A stretch of DNA of 64,000 bases from CAISCU01 sp051861545 (GCA_051861545.1 JBIMKP010000018.1:1-64000), one strand, 5' to 3'; positions 24,857 through 32,314 are shown, numbered from the stretch's first letter. Notes: generated by a model not told the origin, from the sequence alone. Numbers and translations: made by a program.

Positions 24857-27376
24857 TTAGTTTGATTTAAGAAGTTTTGTTTGAAAAATCCCTTGATCAT
24901 TTTTTATCTGTAATACATAAAATCCATTCACCAATTGTTGAGTTTGAATTTCGGTAAATTCACCTTTGCTTACATTTTGAGAAAATACAATTTTTCCCAA
25001 TTCATCAAATAAACTTAACTCGCCTGAATCAAAAATATCCACTGAGATTTTTTCTACAAAGGGATTAGGATAAACTTCAAATAAATTAGCACCATTTTCT
25101 TTTATCCCATTTGTTGAAGAAGGTAATTGTACAGTATGTTTTGTACTAGCCTTACATCCAAATTGATTAACAATTGTAGAATAAATTATACTTGAATCAC
25201 TTTTTCCCCATTGAACTTGAATTGCATTTGTTGCATATCCTGAAATAATATTACCATTTGTAATATTCCATTTATAGTTATAAGTGGGATCAAAAGGAAC
25301 AGAATAAGTTGCTATTTCGAAGGGCTTTTCGAAATTTTCTTTACCAAAAATTTCGTAAGGTGGCATTTTGGAAATTTCAAGATGAAAAGAATCAATATTG
25401 GAGAATTGTGCATTACCAATTCTAACCCAATAACTTGATGAACTAGTTAAACTTGGATCAATGTTAATTGAACTTTCGGTTGAGCCATTTGACCATAAGT
25501 ATTCAATATTCGAACAATTGTTTTCTACTGAAACATGAAAAATCCTACTATCAGAGCAAATTGTAGTATCCTTTTGATTTAAAAATGCATAGTTAAAATG
25601 AATTTGATGTTTACTAAAAGAATAAATATCGTTTCCATTAATAGGATTCCAAGTTATCACATTAAATTCTTTGGTATCATCAAAATTTACTTGAATTAAA
25701 GAATCGGGAGTATTTCCATCAAAATTGGCCCTTATCCAATTATTAATATTAGAAAGTATACTGATTGAATCTTCATTACAAAACTCAATTGTATCATTAA
25801 GTGAATTTTGTATTCCTATATTTTTCAAAATAGCATCAACATCAAAATGATAAGCTCTATAACTTACACTCCAAAGTGGTGTGCTAGCTTCAAAAACTAC
25901 TTGACCATCAGGATTCACTTCTGTAAAAGTAGGAATTGTACCTCCCCAACCAATAACAGTATTTCCATTGGGAAGGCGTTGAGCTCCACCCATAAAATCG
26001 CTAACAATAGCATCATTACCTTTAAATTCCCAAACTTTTGTAGCAACTAAGTTTATTTCATCAATTTGATATTCTACAACTCTTGAATACCTTTCACCTG
26101 GTTTAAAATTTCCATTATCAAAAATTAGAATATTACCATTCGATAATCTTCTTGCATCGTGTTGATAGGTGAAACCTTCAGGGTCGTTTGCAAACCTAAA
26201 ACTTTTACTAGCAGAATTTAATCCCATACGCCACATCACATTTCCAGTTTTTCTATTAATTCTAGTCACCTCATTTAAATGCCTTGAAGAGATTAAAAAG
26301 CTAGTATCAGATTCTAAATCAATTGAATTGGTATGCATATAATCAATTATCCCTGGATTGTTTAAATCGATATTAACAGCATCACGAACAGGAATAAAAT
26401 CCAATGATTTCCACTCAAATACTACCTCTTTTTGAGGAGTTATTTCTTGAATAACCATACCTAAAACTCTAGCATCTGATTGGCCACCAACCACAATCTC
26501 ACTTAAATCCATAGAAACTACTTGTTGTGCAATAACCCAATAGTTCCCAGTTTGTGCATCCATTTGAATATCGTGATTGTCTGTTACCAATCCATTTCCT
26601 GCTTTCACAGTATCTACAAGCTCAAAGGTTTCATTTAAAATATAATAACAAGTATCTTTCCAATCGTAGTAAGAAAATCTATTAGTTCCTAATTGTTTAA
26701 AATCTAAACAGTAATTAGGAGTAAATCTTTCAAAAACTATCCTTCCTTCTTCATTTGTTATCATCATTCTATTTTTTGTAGATAATTGATAATTAATGGT
26801 TGTTGTAAAATAAAAACGCTTTTGAGAACCTAAATTATTTGCTCTAACTACCAAAGGAATTTGTTTAGAAAGCTTTTGATTTAAAGGATTTTGAATTCCT
26901 ATTCCAAGTTCATTCTTCTTGCTACTCTCCTTTATAAACTTATCCATGTTTTCTTTCAACTTCCCATTATCAACATAACCTATTTTTAAATCTTGGGTAG
27001 TTTGAAAATAATACGAAAATGGTTTAGAAATAATTTTTCCCAAAAGGTTAATTGCACGTGTTTGTTTAACAACGATTTTATGATTTGGGGGTAAATCGAA
27101 AAGAGGTTTTAATAAAACTATTTTTTTAGTATTGATGATAAGCTTAAATGGAATTAATTTACCATTAGACCTAATCTCATAGCTGTATTTAAGGCTATTG
27201 AGATTGGCTACTTCACTTACATATTTTATAATAATGTTTGTTGATGGAAAATTATAAATAGAATTTGGTTTGGGTGAGATATATTCAATTTCATTACTTA
27301 TCTCATTTTGAGCAGATAAATTTGTTTGAATTCCAAACAACAAACAAAAAAGTAAAAAGAAAGAATTTAGTTTCAT
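24857..27376 (-). CDS. Arylsulfotransferase-family secreted protein with T9SS sorting tail
   Basis: 839 residues from ATG 27376 with signal peptide ending NLSAQ. An Ig-like N-terminal domain (about 25-125) precedes a propeller that matches bacterial arylsulfotransferase (ASST). Its conserved His positions appear in DNHDIQMDAQTGNYWV, YMHTNSIDLESD, LISSRHLNEVTRINRKTG and TYQHDARRLSNGNILIFDNG. After it come Ig/PKD-like repeats (YLWSNGSTESS, YKWNITNGNI) and a C-terminal sorting domain (LFEVYPNPFVEKISVD ... GFYVLQIKND). ASST enzymes move sulfate between phenolic esters; here the enzyme would act at the cell surface. Catalytic activity is inferred, not shown. Confidence 0.82.
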   Translation of the reverse strand: MKLNSFFLLFCLLFGIQTNLSAQNEISNEIEYISPKPNSIYNFPSTNIIIKYVSEVANLNSLKYSYEIRSNGKLIPFKLIINTKKIVLLKPLFDLPPNHKIVVKQTRAINLLGKIISKPFSYYFQTTQDLKIGYVDNGKLKENMDKFIKESSKKNELGIGIQNPLNQKLSKQIPLVVRANNLGSQKRFYFTTTINYQLSTKNRMMITNEEGRIVFERFTPNYCLDFKQLGTNRFSYYDWKDTCYYILNETFELVDTVKAGNGLVTDNHDIQMDAQTGNYWVIAQQVVSMDLSEIVVGGQSDARVLGMVIQEITPQKEVVFEWKSLDFIPVRDAVNIDLNNPGIIDYMHTNSIDLESDTSFLISSRHLNEVTRINRKTGNVMWRMGLNSASKSFRFANDPEGFTYQHDARRLSNGNILIFDNGNFKPGERYSRVVEYQIDEINLVATKVWEFKGNDAIVSDFMGGAQRLPNGNTVIGWGGTIPTFTEVNPDGQVVFEASTPLWSVSYRAYHFDVDAILKNIGIQNSLNDTIEFCNEDSISILSNINNWIRANFDGNTPDSLIQVNFDDTKEFNVITWNPINGNDIYSFSKHQIHFNYAFLNQKDTTICSDSRIFHVSVENNCSNIEYLWSNGSTESSINIDPSLTSSSSYWVRIGNAQFSNIDSFHLEISKMPPYEIFGKENFEKPFEIATYSVPFDPTYNYKWNITNGNIISGYATNAIQVQWGKSDSSIIYSTIVNQFGCKASTKHTVQLPSSTNGIKENGANLFEVYPNPFVEKISVDIFDSGELSLFDELGKIVFSQNVSKGEFTEIQTQQLVNGFYVLQIKNDQGIFQTKLLKSN

Positions 27377-27592
27377 GTTAAAATTTCGCATGCTGCAAGT
27401 TAATTTTAGTATTTAATATAAATACTTAAAACACCCTTAATTATTAGCCGAAACCCTTGATAATACTCAGTTTTATTTAATATTATTTTAATCTAAATTT
27501 AACTTTTGCAACAACTTAAAGCCATTGTATCACAATTTTTATTTTGACAAAACTAAAAAAAATACTTTCTTTGCATCCCGTAAAAAATCAAT

Positions 27593-27638
27593 GGTCTCGT
27601 AGATTCAACTTACATGTTGAATCGGAGCAACGGTTTAC
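27593..27638 (+). pseudogene. 5' fragment of chimeric tRNA-Arg with rebuilt D-arm
   Basis: GGTCTCGTA, then the palindrome GATTCAAC-TTACAT-GTTGAATC in place of the D-arm, then GGAGCAACGGTTT, breaking off before the anticodon. The same 5' section recurs at 29075. It directly precedes a second chimeric copy. Confidence 0.6.
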
Positions 27639-27640
27639 TC

Positions 27641-27732
27641 GGTCTCTTAGCTTCCGCCAGCTGGCTGAGATAGAGCAACGGTTTTCTAATCCGCCCACCG
27701 GCGGACGAAGGTTCGAGTCCTTCAGGGACAAC
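27641..27732 (+). pseudogene. Chimeric tRNA-Arg copy with palindromes in D-loop and anticodon/variable region
   Basis: It starts GGTCTCTTAGCT like the intact gene at 27769. The D-loop CAGCTGG is enlarged to TCCGCCAGCTGGCTGAG, and after TTTTCTAA the bases ACCGTAGGT are replaced by TCCGCCCACCGGCGGA. The T-arm and acceptor 3' strand are intact (GAAGGTTCGAGTCCTTC). The anticodon stem cannot form normally, so this is a tRNA pseudogene or a target-site relic. Confidence 0.65.
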
Positions 27733-27768
27733 AAATAGTTTTAACCAACTTTAAAATGGTTTATATAT

Positions 27769-27842
27769 GGTCTCTTAGCTCAGCTGGATAGAGCAACGGT
27801 TTTCTAAACCGTAGGTCGAAGGTTCGAGTCCTTCAGGGACTA
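27769..27842 (+). tRNA. tRNA-Arg (anticodon TCT)
   Basis: A 74-nt cloverleaf: acceptor GGTCTCT/AGGGACT (with G1-U72 and T5-G68 wobbles), D-arm GCTC-AGCTGGATA-GAGC, anticodon arm ACGGT-TTTCTAA-ACCGT with TCT at positions 34-36, variable AGGTC, T-arm GAAGG-TTCGAGT-CCTTC, discriminator A. CCA is not encoded. It is the only complete copy in an array of tRNA-derived fragments. Decodes AGA. Confidence 0.93.
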
Positions 27843-27847
27843 CTTAA

Positions 27848-27876
27848 GCACTGCAATTGCAGTGCTTTTTTATTTT
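27848..27876 (+). terminator. Terminator after tRNA-Arg
   Basis: GCACTGCAATTGCAGTGC is a perfect palindrome followed by TTTTTTATTTT, starting 6 bp after the tRNA. Confidence 0.85.
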
Positions 27877-27894
27877 AATTTTAATGGATTTTCT

Positions 27895-28164
27895 ATGTTT
27901 ACTGTATATGTTCTCTACTCCTCTATACACGATAAAATCTATATCGGTTACACTTCTAACCTAATTCAACGAATTTGGAATCATAATTTTGGTAAGGACA
28001 AATCATTCACCAAAAATTTCAGACCATGGCTTGTTATTTATTGTGAATATTTTGAAACTAAGTCTGAAGCTATGAGGAGAGAAAAAGAATTAAAAACATT
28101 TCAAGGAAGGAAGTTTATTCTAGAGAGTCAAATTCTTCTCATGAAAAATTTAAATTTCATCTAA
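27895..28164 (+). CDS. GIY-YIG nuclease, single domain, array copy 1
   Basis: 89 residues from ATG 27895 (MFTVYVLYSSIHDKIYIGYT). The GIY-YIG core reads VYVLYS...IYIGYT; the conserved Arg is in LIQRIWNHN and the catalytic Glu region is RREKELKTFQGRKFI, as in UPF0213/YhbQ-type proteins. The length is that of the bare catalytic domain with no DNA-binding extension. It follows the tRNA-Arg terminator and is followed 4 bp later by a copy of the tRNA 3' half. Differs from copies 2 and 3 mainly near residues 9-13. Probable DNA nuclease; target unknown. Confidence 0.88.
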   Translation: MFTVYVLYSSIHDKIYIGYTSNLIQRIWNHNFGKDKSFTKNFRPWLVIYCEYFETKSEAMRREKELKTFQGRKFILESQILLMKNLNFI

Positions 28165-28168
28165 AAAA

Positions 28169-28223
28169 AACGGTTTTCTAATCCGCCCACTGGCGGACGA
28201 AGGTTCGAGTCCTTCAGGGACTA
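28169..28223 (+). pseudogene. tRNA-Arg 3'-half fragment with palindrome (array fragment C)
   Basis: AACGGTTTTCTAA, TCCGCCCACTGGCGGA, then CGAAGG and the intact T-arm and acceptor 3' strand AGGGACTA. It starts exactly at the anticodon-stem 5' strand of the tRNA and abuts the end of nuclease copy 1. Confidence 0.75.
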
Positions 28224-28224
28224 C

Positions 28225-28253
28225 AAAGCTTCAGGTTTTCCTGAAGCTTTTTT
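28225..28253 (+). terminator. Terminator after fragment C
   Basis: AAAGCTTCAGG-TTTT-CCTGAAGCTTT, an 11-bp perfect stem followed by T residues. An identical one lies 439 bp downstream. Confidence 0.8.
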
Positions 28254-28267
28254 AGCTTTATACCCCT

Positions 28268-28537
28268 ATGTTTACTGTTTACGTACTTTACTCCAAAAAC
28301 TTCGATAAAATTTATATCGGTTATACTTCTAACCTAATTCAACGAATTTGGAATCACAATTTTGGTAAGGATAAATCATTCACCAAAAATTTCAGACCAT
28401 GGCTTGTTATTTATTGTGAATATTTTGAAACTAAGTCCGAAGCTATGAGGAGAGAAAAAGAATTAAAAACATTTCAAGGAAGGAAGTTTATTCGAGAGAC
28501 TCAAATTCTTCTCATGAAAAATTTAAATTTCATTTAA
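28268..28537 (+). CDS. GIY-YIG nuclease, array copy 2
   Basis: 89 residues (MFTVYVLYSKNFDKIYIGYT) with the same motifs as copy 1. It is almost identical to copy 3: one residue differs near the C-terminus (QILLMK against QIVLMK). It sits between a terminator hairpin and a tRNA 3'-half fragment 3 bp after its stop. The near-identity at the DNA level, including silent sites, shows a recent duplication of the whole 28169-28596 block. Confidence 0.88.
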   Translation: MFTVYVLYSKNFDKIYIGYTSNLIQRIWNHNFGKDKSFTKNFRPWLVIYCEYFETKSEAMRREKELKTFQGRKFIRETQILLMKNLNFI

Positions 28538-28540
28538 CAA

Positions 28541-28595
28541 AACGGTTTTCTAATCCGCCCACCGGCGGACGAAGGTTCGAGTCCTTCAGGGACTA
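28541..28595 (+). pseudogene. tRNA-Arg 3'-half fragment with palindrome (fragment D)
   Basis: Same composition as fragment C with TCCGCCCACCGGCGGA. Followed by a short inverted repeat (GACTACTGAAAAGTAGAC) and then by fragment E. Confidence 0.75.
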
Positions 28596-28609
28596 CTGAA
28601 AAGTAGACT

Positions 28610-28662
28610 CGGTTTTCTAATCCGCCCACCGGCGGACGAAGGTTCGAGTCCTTCAGGGACTA
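28610..28662 (+). pseudogene. tRNA-Arg 3'-half fragment with palindrome (fragment E)
   Basis: CGGTTTTCTAA, TCCGCCCACCGGCGGA, then T-arm and acceptor 3' strand. It stands in tandem with fragment D, 14 bp apart, and begins the second copy of the duplicated block. Confidence 0.75.
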
Positions 28663-28663
28663 C

Positions 28664-28692
28664 AAAGCTTCAGGTTTTCCTGAAGCTTTTTT
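28664..28692 (+). terminator. Terminator after fragment E
   Basis: Identical to the hairpin at 28225-28253. Confidence 0.8.
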
Positions 28693-28706
28693 AGCTTTAT
28701 ACCCCT

Positions 28707-28976
28707 ATGTTTACTGTTTATGTACTTTACTCCAAAAACTTCGATAAAATTTATATCGGTTATACTTCTAACCTAATTCAACGAATTTGGAATCACAATT
28801 TTGGTAAGGACAAATCATTCACCAAAAATTTCAGACCATGGCTTGTTATTTATTGTGAATATTTTGAAACTAAGTCCGAAGCTATGAGAAGAGAAAAAGA
28901 ATTAAAAACATTTCAAGGAAGGAAGTTTATTCGAGAGACTCAAATTGTTCTCATGAAAAATTTAAATTTCATTTAA
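28707..28976 (+). CDS. GIY-YIG nuclease, array copy 3
   Basis: 89 residues, near-identical to copy 2, 439 bp downstream of it. All GIY-YIG motifs are intact, so all three array copies look functional, unusual for decaying duplicates. Followed 4 bp later by a more diverged tRNA fragment. Confidence 0.88.
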   Translation: MFTVYVLYSKNFDKIYIGYTSNLIQRIWNHNFGKDKSFTKNFRPWLVIYCEYFETKSEAMRREKELKTFQGRKFIRETQIVLMKNLNFI

Positions 28977-28980
28977 CAAA

Positions 28981-29035
28981 AACGGTTTTCTAATCCGCCA
29001 CCTGGCTGACGAAGATTCGAGGCCTTCAAGGATTA
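28981..29035 (+). pseudogene. Diverged tRNA-Arg 3'-half fragment (fragment F)
   Basis: AACGGTTTTCTAA then TCCGCCACCTGGCTGA, followed by CGAAGATTCGAGGCCTTCAA: several substitutions in the palindrome, T-arm and acceptor strand compared with fragments C-E, so it is older or unselected. Confidence 0.65.
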
Positions 29036-29074
29036 CCAAAAAAGTTTTAACCAACTTTAAAATGGTTTATATAA

Positions 29075-29165
29075 GGTCTCGTAGATTCAACTTACATGTT
29101 GAATCGGAGCAACGGTTTTCTAATCCGCCCACCGGCGGACGAAGGTTCGAGTCCTTCAGGGACGA
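29075..29165 (+). pseudogene. Full-length chimeric tRNA-Arg copy with two palindromes (fragment G)
   Basis: GGTCTCGTA, D-arm replaced by GATTCAAC-TTACAT-GTTGAATC, then GGAGCAACGGTTTTCTAA, TCCGCCCACCGGCGGA, T-arm and AGGGACGA. The 30 bp before it (GTTTTAACCAACTTTAAAAT then GGTTTATATA) repeat the leader of the intact tRNA at 27769, so leader and gene were duplicated together. Between 29166 and 29420 no convincing gene is seen. Confidence 0.65.
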
Positions 29166-29420
29166 CTATCAAGACCTCCAAATGATTTGCTTTTTGATTT
29201 CCAAAAAATGCGTTTCTCGAATGAAAACATCTTAAAACTACCTTCCCCATCCCCCATTTTCGCCCCTTCATCCATACAAATTTCCGATTCATCCAAAATT
29301 GTTGCAGAATTATTGAAAGATTTCAAATCTTGCAGCCATGATTATAAGCATTTCAATAATATATGTGGCTTTAGTAATTTTTTGGGCAGGTAAAAACCAA
29401 AAGGATTTTTTTAAAGCCGA

Positions 29421-30020
29421 TTAGTTTCGTGGGTAGCTTCCATTATTCATGCTCTCATTATAAGCTACCGAAATTTCTTCTAATTCTGCATACCAGGCAG
29501 CACCATATTTTCTGATTAGCGGCTCTTTTAAAAACTCAAAAATCTTCACTTGTTTTTCATTTCCTAGTGCACAGGCGGCTTTGCAAATGTCCCAACGGTG
29601 GTAATTTAATCCTTCAAAATCCCCAACTTTAATGGTTCTTATTGGATACAAATGGCAAGAAATGGGCTTTTGAAATTCTGTTTCACCCGCTTTCCAAGCA
29701 TTTTCAATTCCACATTGTAAGGTTCCGCTTTCATCTCTTACAACAAAATTACACTCTCCTGTCGGTAAGCAAGTTGTCACATTTTCACCATCTTCATCAA
29801 TTTCAAAAAAACCAAATTTCTCAATTGCTTCAATAGAAACCTGATTCAAAAATGGTTTAATTTTAGGATAATCATTTTTCAAAATCTCGACCTCTTCCTT
29901 ACTTAACGGGGCTCCAGCATCGCCTTCAATGCAACATGCTCCTTTACATTTACTAAGATTACAAATAAAATTCTTCTCTAAAATGTCCTCAGAAATCAGC
30001 TGATCACCTAAAATTATCAT
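29421..30020 (-). CDS. DUF3109 family protein, cysteine-rich (YkgJ-like)
   Basis: 199 residues from ATG 30020; the longer reading would overlap the promoter of the divergent rlmN. A Cys cluster at about 20-30 (FICNLSKCKGACC), then CLPTGECNF, GTLQCGIENAW, SCHLYPIRT and CKAACALG suggest bound Zn or an Fe-S cluster, as proposed for YkgJ/DUF3109 proteins. Function unknown. Divergent from rlmN with 66 bp between the starts. Confidence 0.85.
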   Translation of the reverse strand: MIILGDQLISEDILEKNFICNLSKCKGACCIEGDAGAPLSKEEVEILKNDYPKIKPFLNQVSIEAIEKFGFFEIDEDGENVTTCLPTGECNFVVRDESGTLQCGIENAWKAGETEFQKPISCHLYPIRTIKVGDFEGLNYHRWDICKAACALGNEKQVKIFEFLKEPLIRKYGAAWYAELEEISVAYNESMNNGSYPRN

Positions 30021-30024
30021 GTTT

Positions 30025-30056
30025 GCAAGGTAAAACTTCAATCTAAAAAGCACAAA
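30025..30056 (-). promoter_or_regulatory. Candidate promoter of the DUF3109 gene
   Basis: On the minus strand TTTG (30053-30056), exactly 20 nt, then TACCTTGC (30025-30032, two mismatches to TAnnTTTG), then 4 nt to the ATG. Confidence 0.4.
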
Positions 30057-30071
30057 CTTTAAGCGAAGCCT

Positions 30072-30079
30072 TATCTTTG
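30072..30079 (+). promoter_or_regulatory. -7 element TATCTTTG 7 nt before rlmN
   Basis: Exact TAnnTTTG ending 7 nt before the ATG at 30087, predicting a leaderless rlmN mRNA. Confidence 0.5.
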
Positions 30080-30086
30080 CATTTTC

Positions 30087-31148
30087 ATGGAAACCCAAAA
30101 ACTCATCGATATCAGGTCGCTTAGCCACGAGCAAATCAAGGAAGCATTTGTTTCTAAAGGCGAAAAAGCTTTCAGAGCCAAACAAGTATACGAATGGCTG
30201 TGGAATAAATCTGCCTCAGATTTCGACCAAATGAGTAACCTTTCTTTTGATACCAGAAACTGGCTGAAAGAAAATTATGTAATCAATCATGTAAAGGTTG
30301 TCGACAAACAAATTAGCTCTGATAAAACCATTAAAAGTGGATTCAAACTACATGACAATCACCTTGTAGAAGGTGTTTTGATTCCTGCTGATGACCGTAT
30401 GACAGCTTGTGTTTCTTCGCAAGTGGGATGCAGTTTAACATGTAAATTTTGTGCTACTGGTAAAATGGATCGTTTGAGAAACCTCAATCCAGATGAAATT
30501 TACGACCAGGTTGTTCATATCAAAAATTGGGCGATGAAACACTACAATCAACCATTAACAAATATTGTTTTTATGGGAATGGGTGAACCTTTATTGAACT
30601 ACAAAAATGTATTAGCCGCAATTCAGAAAATTACCTCACCTGAAGGATTGGGTATGAGTAATGAACGAATCACAGTTTCTACAGCTGGTATCGCCAAAAT
30701 GATTGAAAAATTGGCTGATGATAAAGTTAAATTTCGTCTTGCATTATCGCTTCATGCCGCTAATGATGCAAAAAGAAATCAGATTATGCCTATCAACGAA
30801 AGCAATAGTCTTGATTCTATCATAAAAGCTTTAAAATACTTTTCAAATAATACCCGAAACCGCATCACTTTTGAATATATTGCTTTTAGAAATTTCAACG
30901 ATTCTATGCAAGATGCAAGAGAATTACTTGCAATTTGTAAGGTTATTCCTGCTAAAGTAAATATCATTGAATACAATCCTATTGGTGATGGACTTTTTGA
31001 AAAAGCAGATAAAAATCAAACAGATAAATTCGCCGATTTCTTAATGAAAAATGGTGTTCAAACTACTATCAGAAGAAGTCGTGGTAAAGATATAGATGCT
31101 GCTTGTGGGCAATTAGCCAATAAAAAACATGAGGATGCATTGATTTAA
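30087..31148 (+). CDS. rlmN: 23S rRNA/tRNA adenine-C2 methyltransferase
   Basis: 353 residues, normal length. The radical-SAM cluster motif is C115-x3-C119-x2-C122 (QVGCSLTCKFCATGKM). GMGEPLLNY and the RITVSTAGIAKMI stretch follow, and the C-terminal catalytic Cys is in DIDAACGQLA. It methylates A2503 of 23S rRNA and A37 of some tRNAs. The next gene encodes an Fe-S carrier, a sensible neighbour for a radical-SAM enzyme. Confidence 0.96.
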   Translation: METQKLIDIRSLSHEQIKEAFVSKGEKAFRAKQVYEWLWNKSASDFDQMSNLSFDTRNWLKENYVINHVKVVDKQISSDKTIKSGFKLHDNHLVEGVLIPADDRMTACVSSQVGCSLTCKFCATGKMDRLRNLNPDEIYDQVVHIKNWAMKHYNQPLTNIVFMGMGEPLLNYKNVLAAIQKITSPEGLGMSNERITVSTAGIAKMIEKLADDKVKFRLALSLHAANDAKRNQIMPINESNSLDSIIKALKYFSNNTRNRITFEYIAFRNFNDSMQDARELLAICKVIPAKVNIIEYNPIGDGLFEKADKNQTDKFADFLMKNGVQTTIRRSRGKDIDAACGQLANKKHEDALI

Positions 31149-31191
31149 AATCAATCAGAACAAAAAAATAAATAATTAGTTATATATACAT

Positions 31192-31749
31192 ATGGACCAA
31201 ACATTTTTAGACGTATACGCAGAACAAACGCCAAATCCTGAAACGATGAAGTTTGTTTTCAATAGAGATATCCTTCCTAATGAAGCTTTAGATTTTCCAA
31301 CAAAAGAGAAGGCAATTACATCACCTTTAGCAAAGAATTTATTTGAATTCAGTTTTGTAAATGGAGTTTTCATTATGAATAACTTTGTAACTATTACCAG
31401 AGCTCCAGGAAATGAATGGGAAGATATTATTCCTATTACTAGAGAGTTTTTGAAATCATATATTTCGGCTGGTGAAAAAGTAGTAATCGAAACTTTTGAA
31501 AGAGAAAACCTAGAATCAGAAGATCCAATTATTTCTAAAATTCAAGAAATTTTGGAAACTTATATCAAACCTGCTGTTGAGGTTGATGGCGGACAAATTA
31601 TCTTTAAATCATTTGATGAAGGAAAAGTAACTGTAGAATTACAAGGTTCTTGCAGTGGTTGTCCATCTTCAACAGTTACTTTAAAAAGAGGAATTGAAGG
31701 AATGCTTACAAGAATGGTTCCTGAAGTAAAAGAAGTAGTTGCTTTGTAA
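31192..31749 (+). CDS. nfu: NifU-like Fe-S cluster carrier
   Basis: 185 residues: an N-terminal Nfu-N domain (YAEQTPNPETMKFVFNRDIL, about 8-90) and a C-terminal NifU domain with the cluster ligands in GSCSGCPSSTVTLKRGIE (CxxC). It delivers 4Fe-4S clusters to client enzymes in the cytoplasm. Starts 43 bp after rlmN, same strand, probably same transcript, and ends at a terminator shared with recX. Confidence 0.93.
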   Translation: MDQTFLDVYAEQTPNPETMKFVFNRDILPNEALDFPTKEKAITSPLAKNLFEFSFVNGVFIMNNFVTITRAPGNEWEDIIPITREFLKSYISAGEKVVIETFERENLESEDPIISKIQEILETYIKPAVEVDGGQIIFKSFDEGKVTVELQGSCSGCPSSTVTLKRGIEGMLTRMVPEVKEVVAL

Positions 31750-31765
31750 TCATTTCAACTTATAG

Positions 31766-31803
31766 AAAAGCCATTGAACATATAATTTCAATGGCTTTTT
31801 TTA
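31766..31803. terminator. Terminator between nfu and recX
   Basis: AAAAGCCATTGAA and TTCAATGGCTTTTT with a short loop and flanking T/A runs; usable from both sides. Confidence 0.85.
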
Positions 31804-32271
31804 TTTTAAAACTGTCCAAACCAAATCCGACTCAAAACCTCTGGAAATTAAATATTGAGCAACTTTCTGTTTCTTTTGCCAATCTATTTTTAATTTGGTT
31901 TGAGCCAATTTCTTTTCGGCCTCAAATTCTATAACCTTTATATAATCATCCTCATCAATTTCTTTCATTGCTTGTTTGATGCAATATTCAGAAATCTCTC
32001 TAAACTTTAGTTCCCTTTTTATACGCGTTCTTCCCCAATGTTGGGTTCTGAATTTTCCTCCAGCATATGCCTTAGCAAATCTTTCTTCATTTAAAAAGTT
32101 TTCACTAATTAAATGATAAAGTATCTGCTCTGCATCATTTCCCCAAACTCCCCATTCCGACAACTTTCTTCGCATTTCTTGCTGACATCTTTCCTGATAT
32201 GCACAGTAAGATTCTGCCTTAAATTTGGCTTGTAATGGTGTAAATTTTTTCTGTTTCGCTTCTTGATCCAT
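31801..32271 (-). CDS. recX: RecX family regulator
   Basis: 156 residues, helical, with the three-repeat layout of RecX: ALxxL-like YCAYQERCQQEMRRKLSEWG, then LISENFLNEERFAKAYAGGK, then FRTQHWGRTRIKRELKFREI and KQKVAQYLISRGFESDLVW. RecX modulates RecA filaments. recA is not in the window, so it is uncoupled from its usual partner. It is divergent from the MFS gene. Confidence 0.9.
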   Translation of the reverse strand: MDQEAKQKKFTPLQAKFKAESYCAYQERCQQEMRRKLSEWGVWGNDAEQILYHLISENFLNEERFAKAYAGGKFRTQHWGRTRIKRELKFREISEYCIKQAMKEIDEDDYIKVIEFEAEKKLAQTKLKIDWQKKQKVAQYLISRGFESDLVWTVLK

Positions 32272-32314
32272 CTTTTTTTAAGCCACTTAACTAACTTAGC
32301 AGCCAATAAATATT

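Noticed and set aside
27544..27738. 64-codon plus-strand ORF across the chimeric tRNA region
   Set aside because: It only reads through tRNA-derived palindromes; its sequence follows the repeats and has no coding character.
27593..29165. CRISPR-like appearance of repeated units
   Set aside because: Repeats are tRNA fragments with full ORFs between them, spacings are irregular and no cas genes are present.
29092..29292. 66-codon minus-strand ORF containing VPEGLEPSSAGGRI
   Set aside because: This peptide type is the familiar antisense translation of a tRNA T-arm, not a gene.
29187..29393. 68-codon plus-strand ORF after the array
   Set aside because: No family resemblance, no promoter, unusual composition at its start; coding status not supportable.
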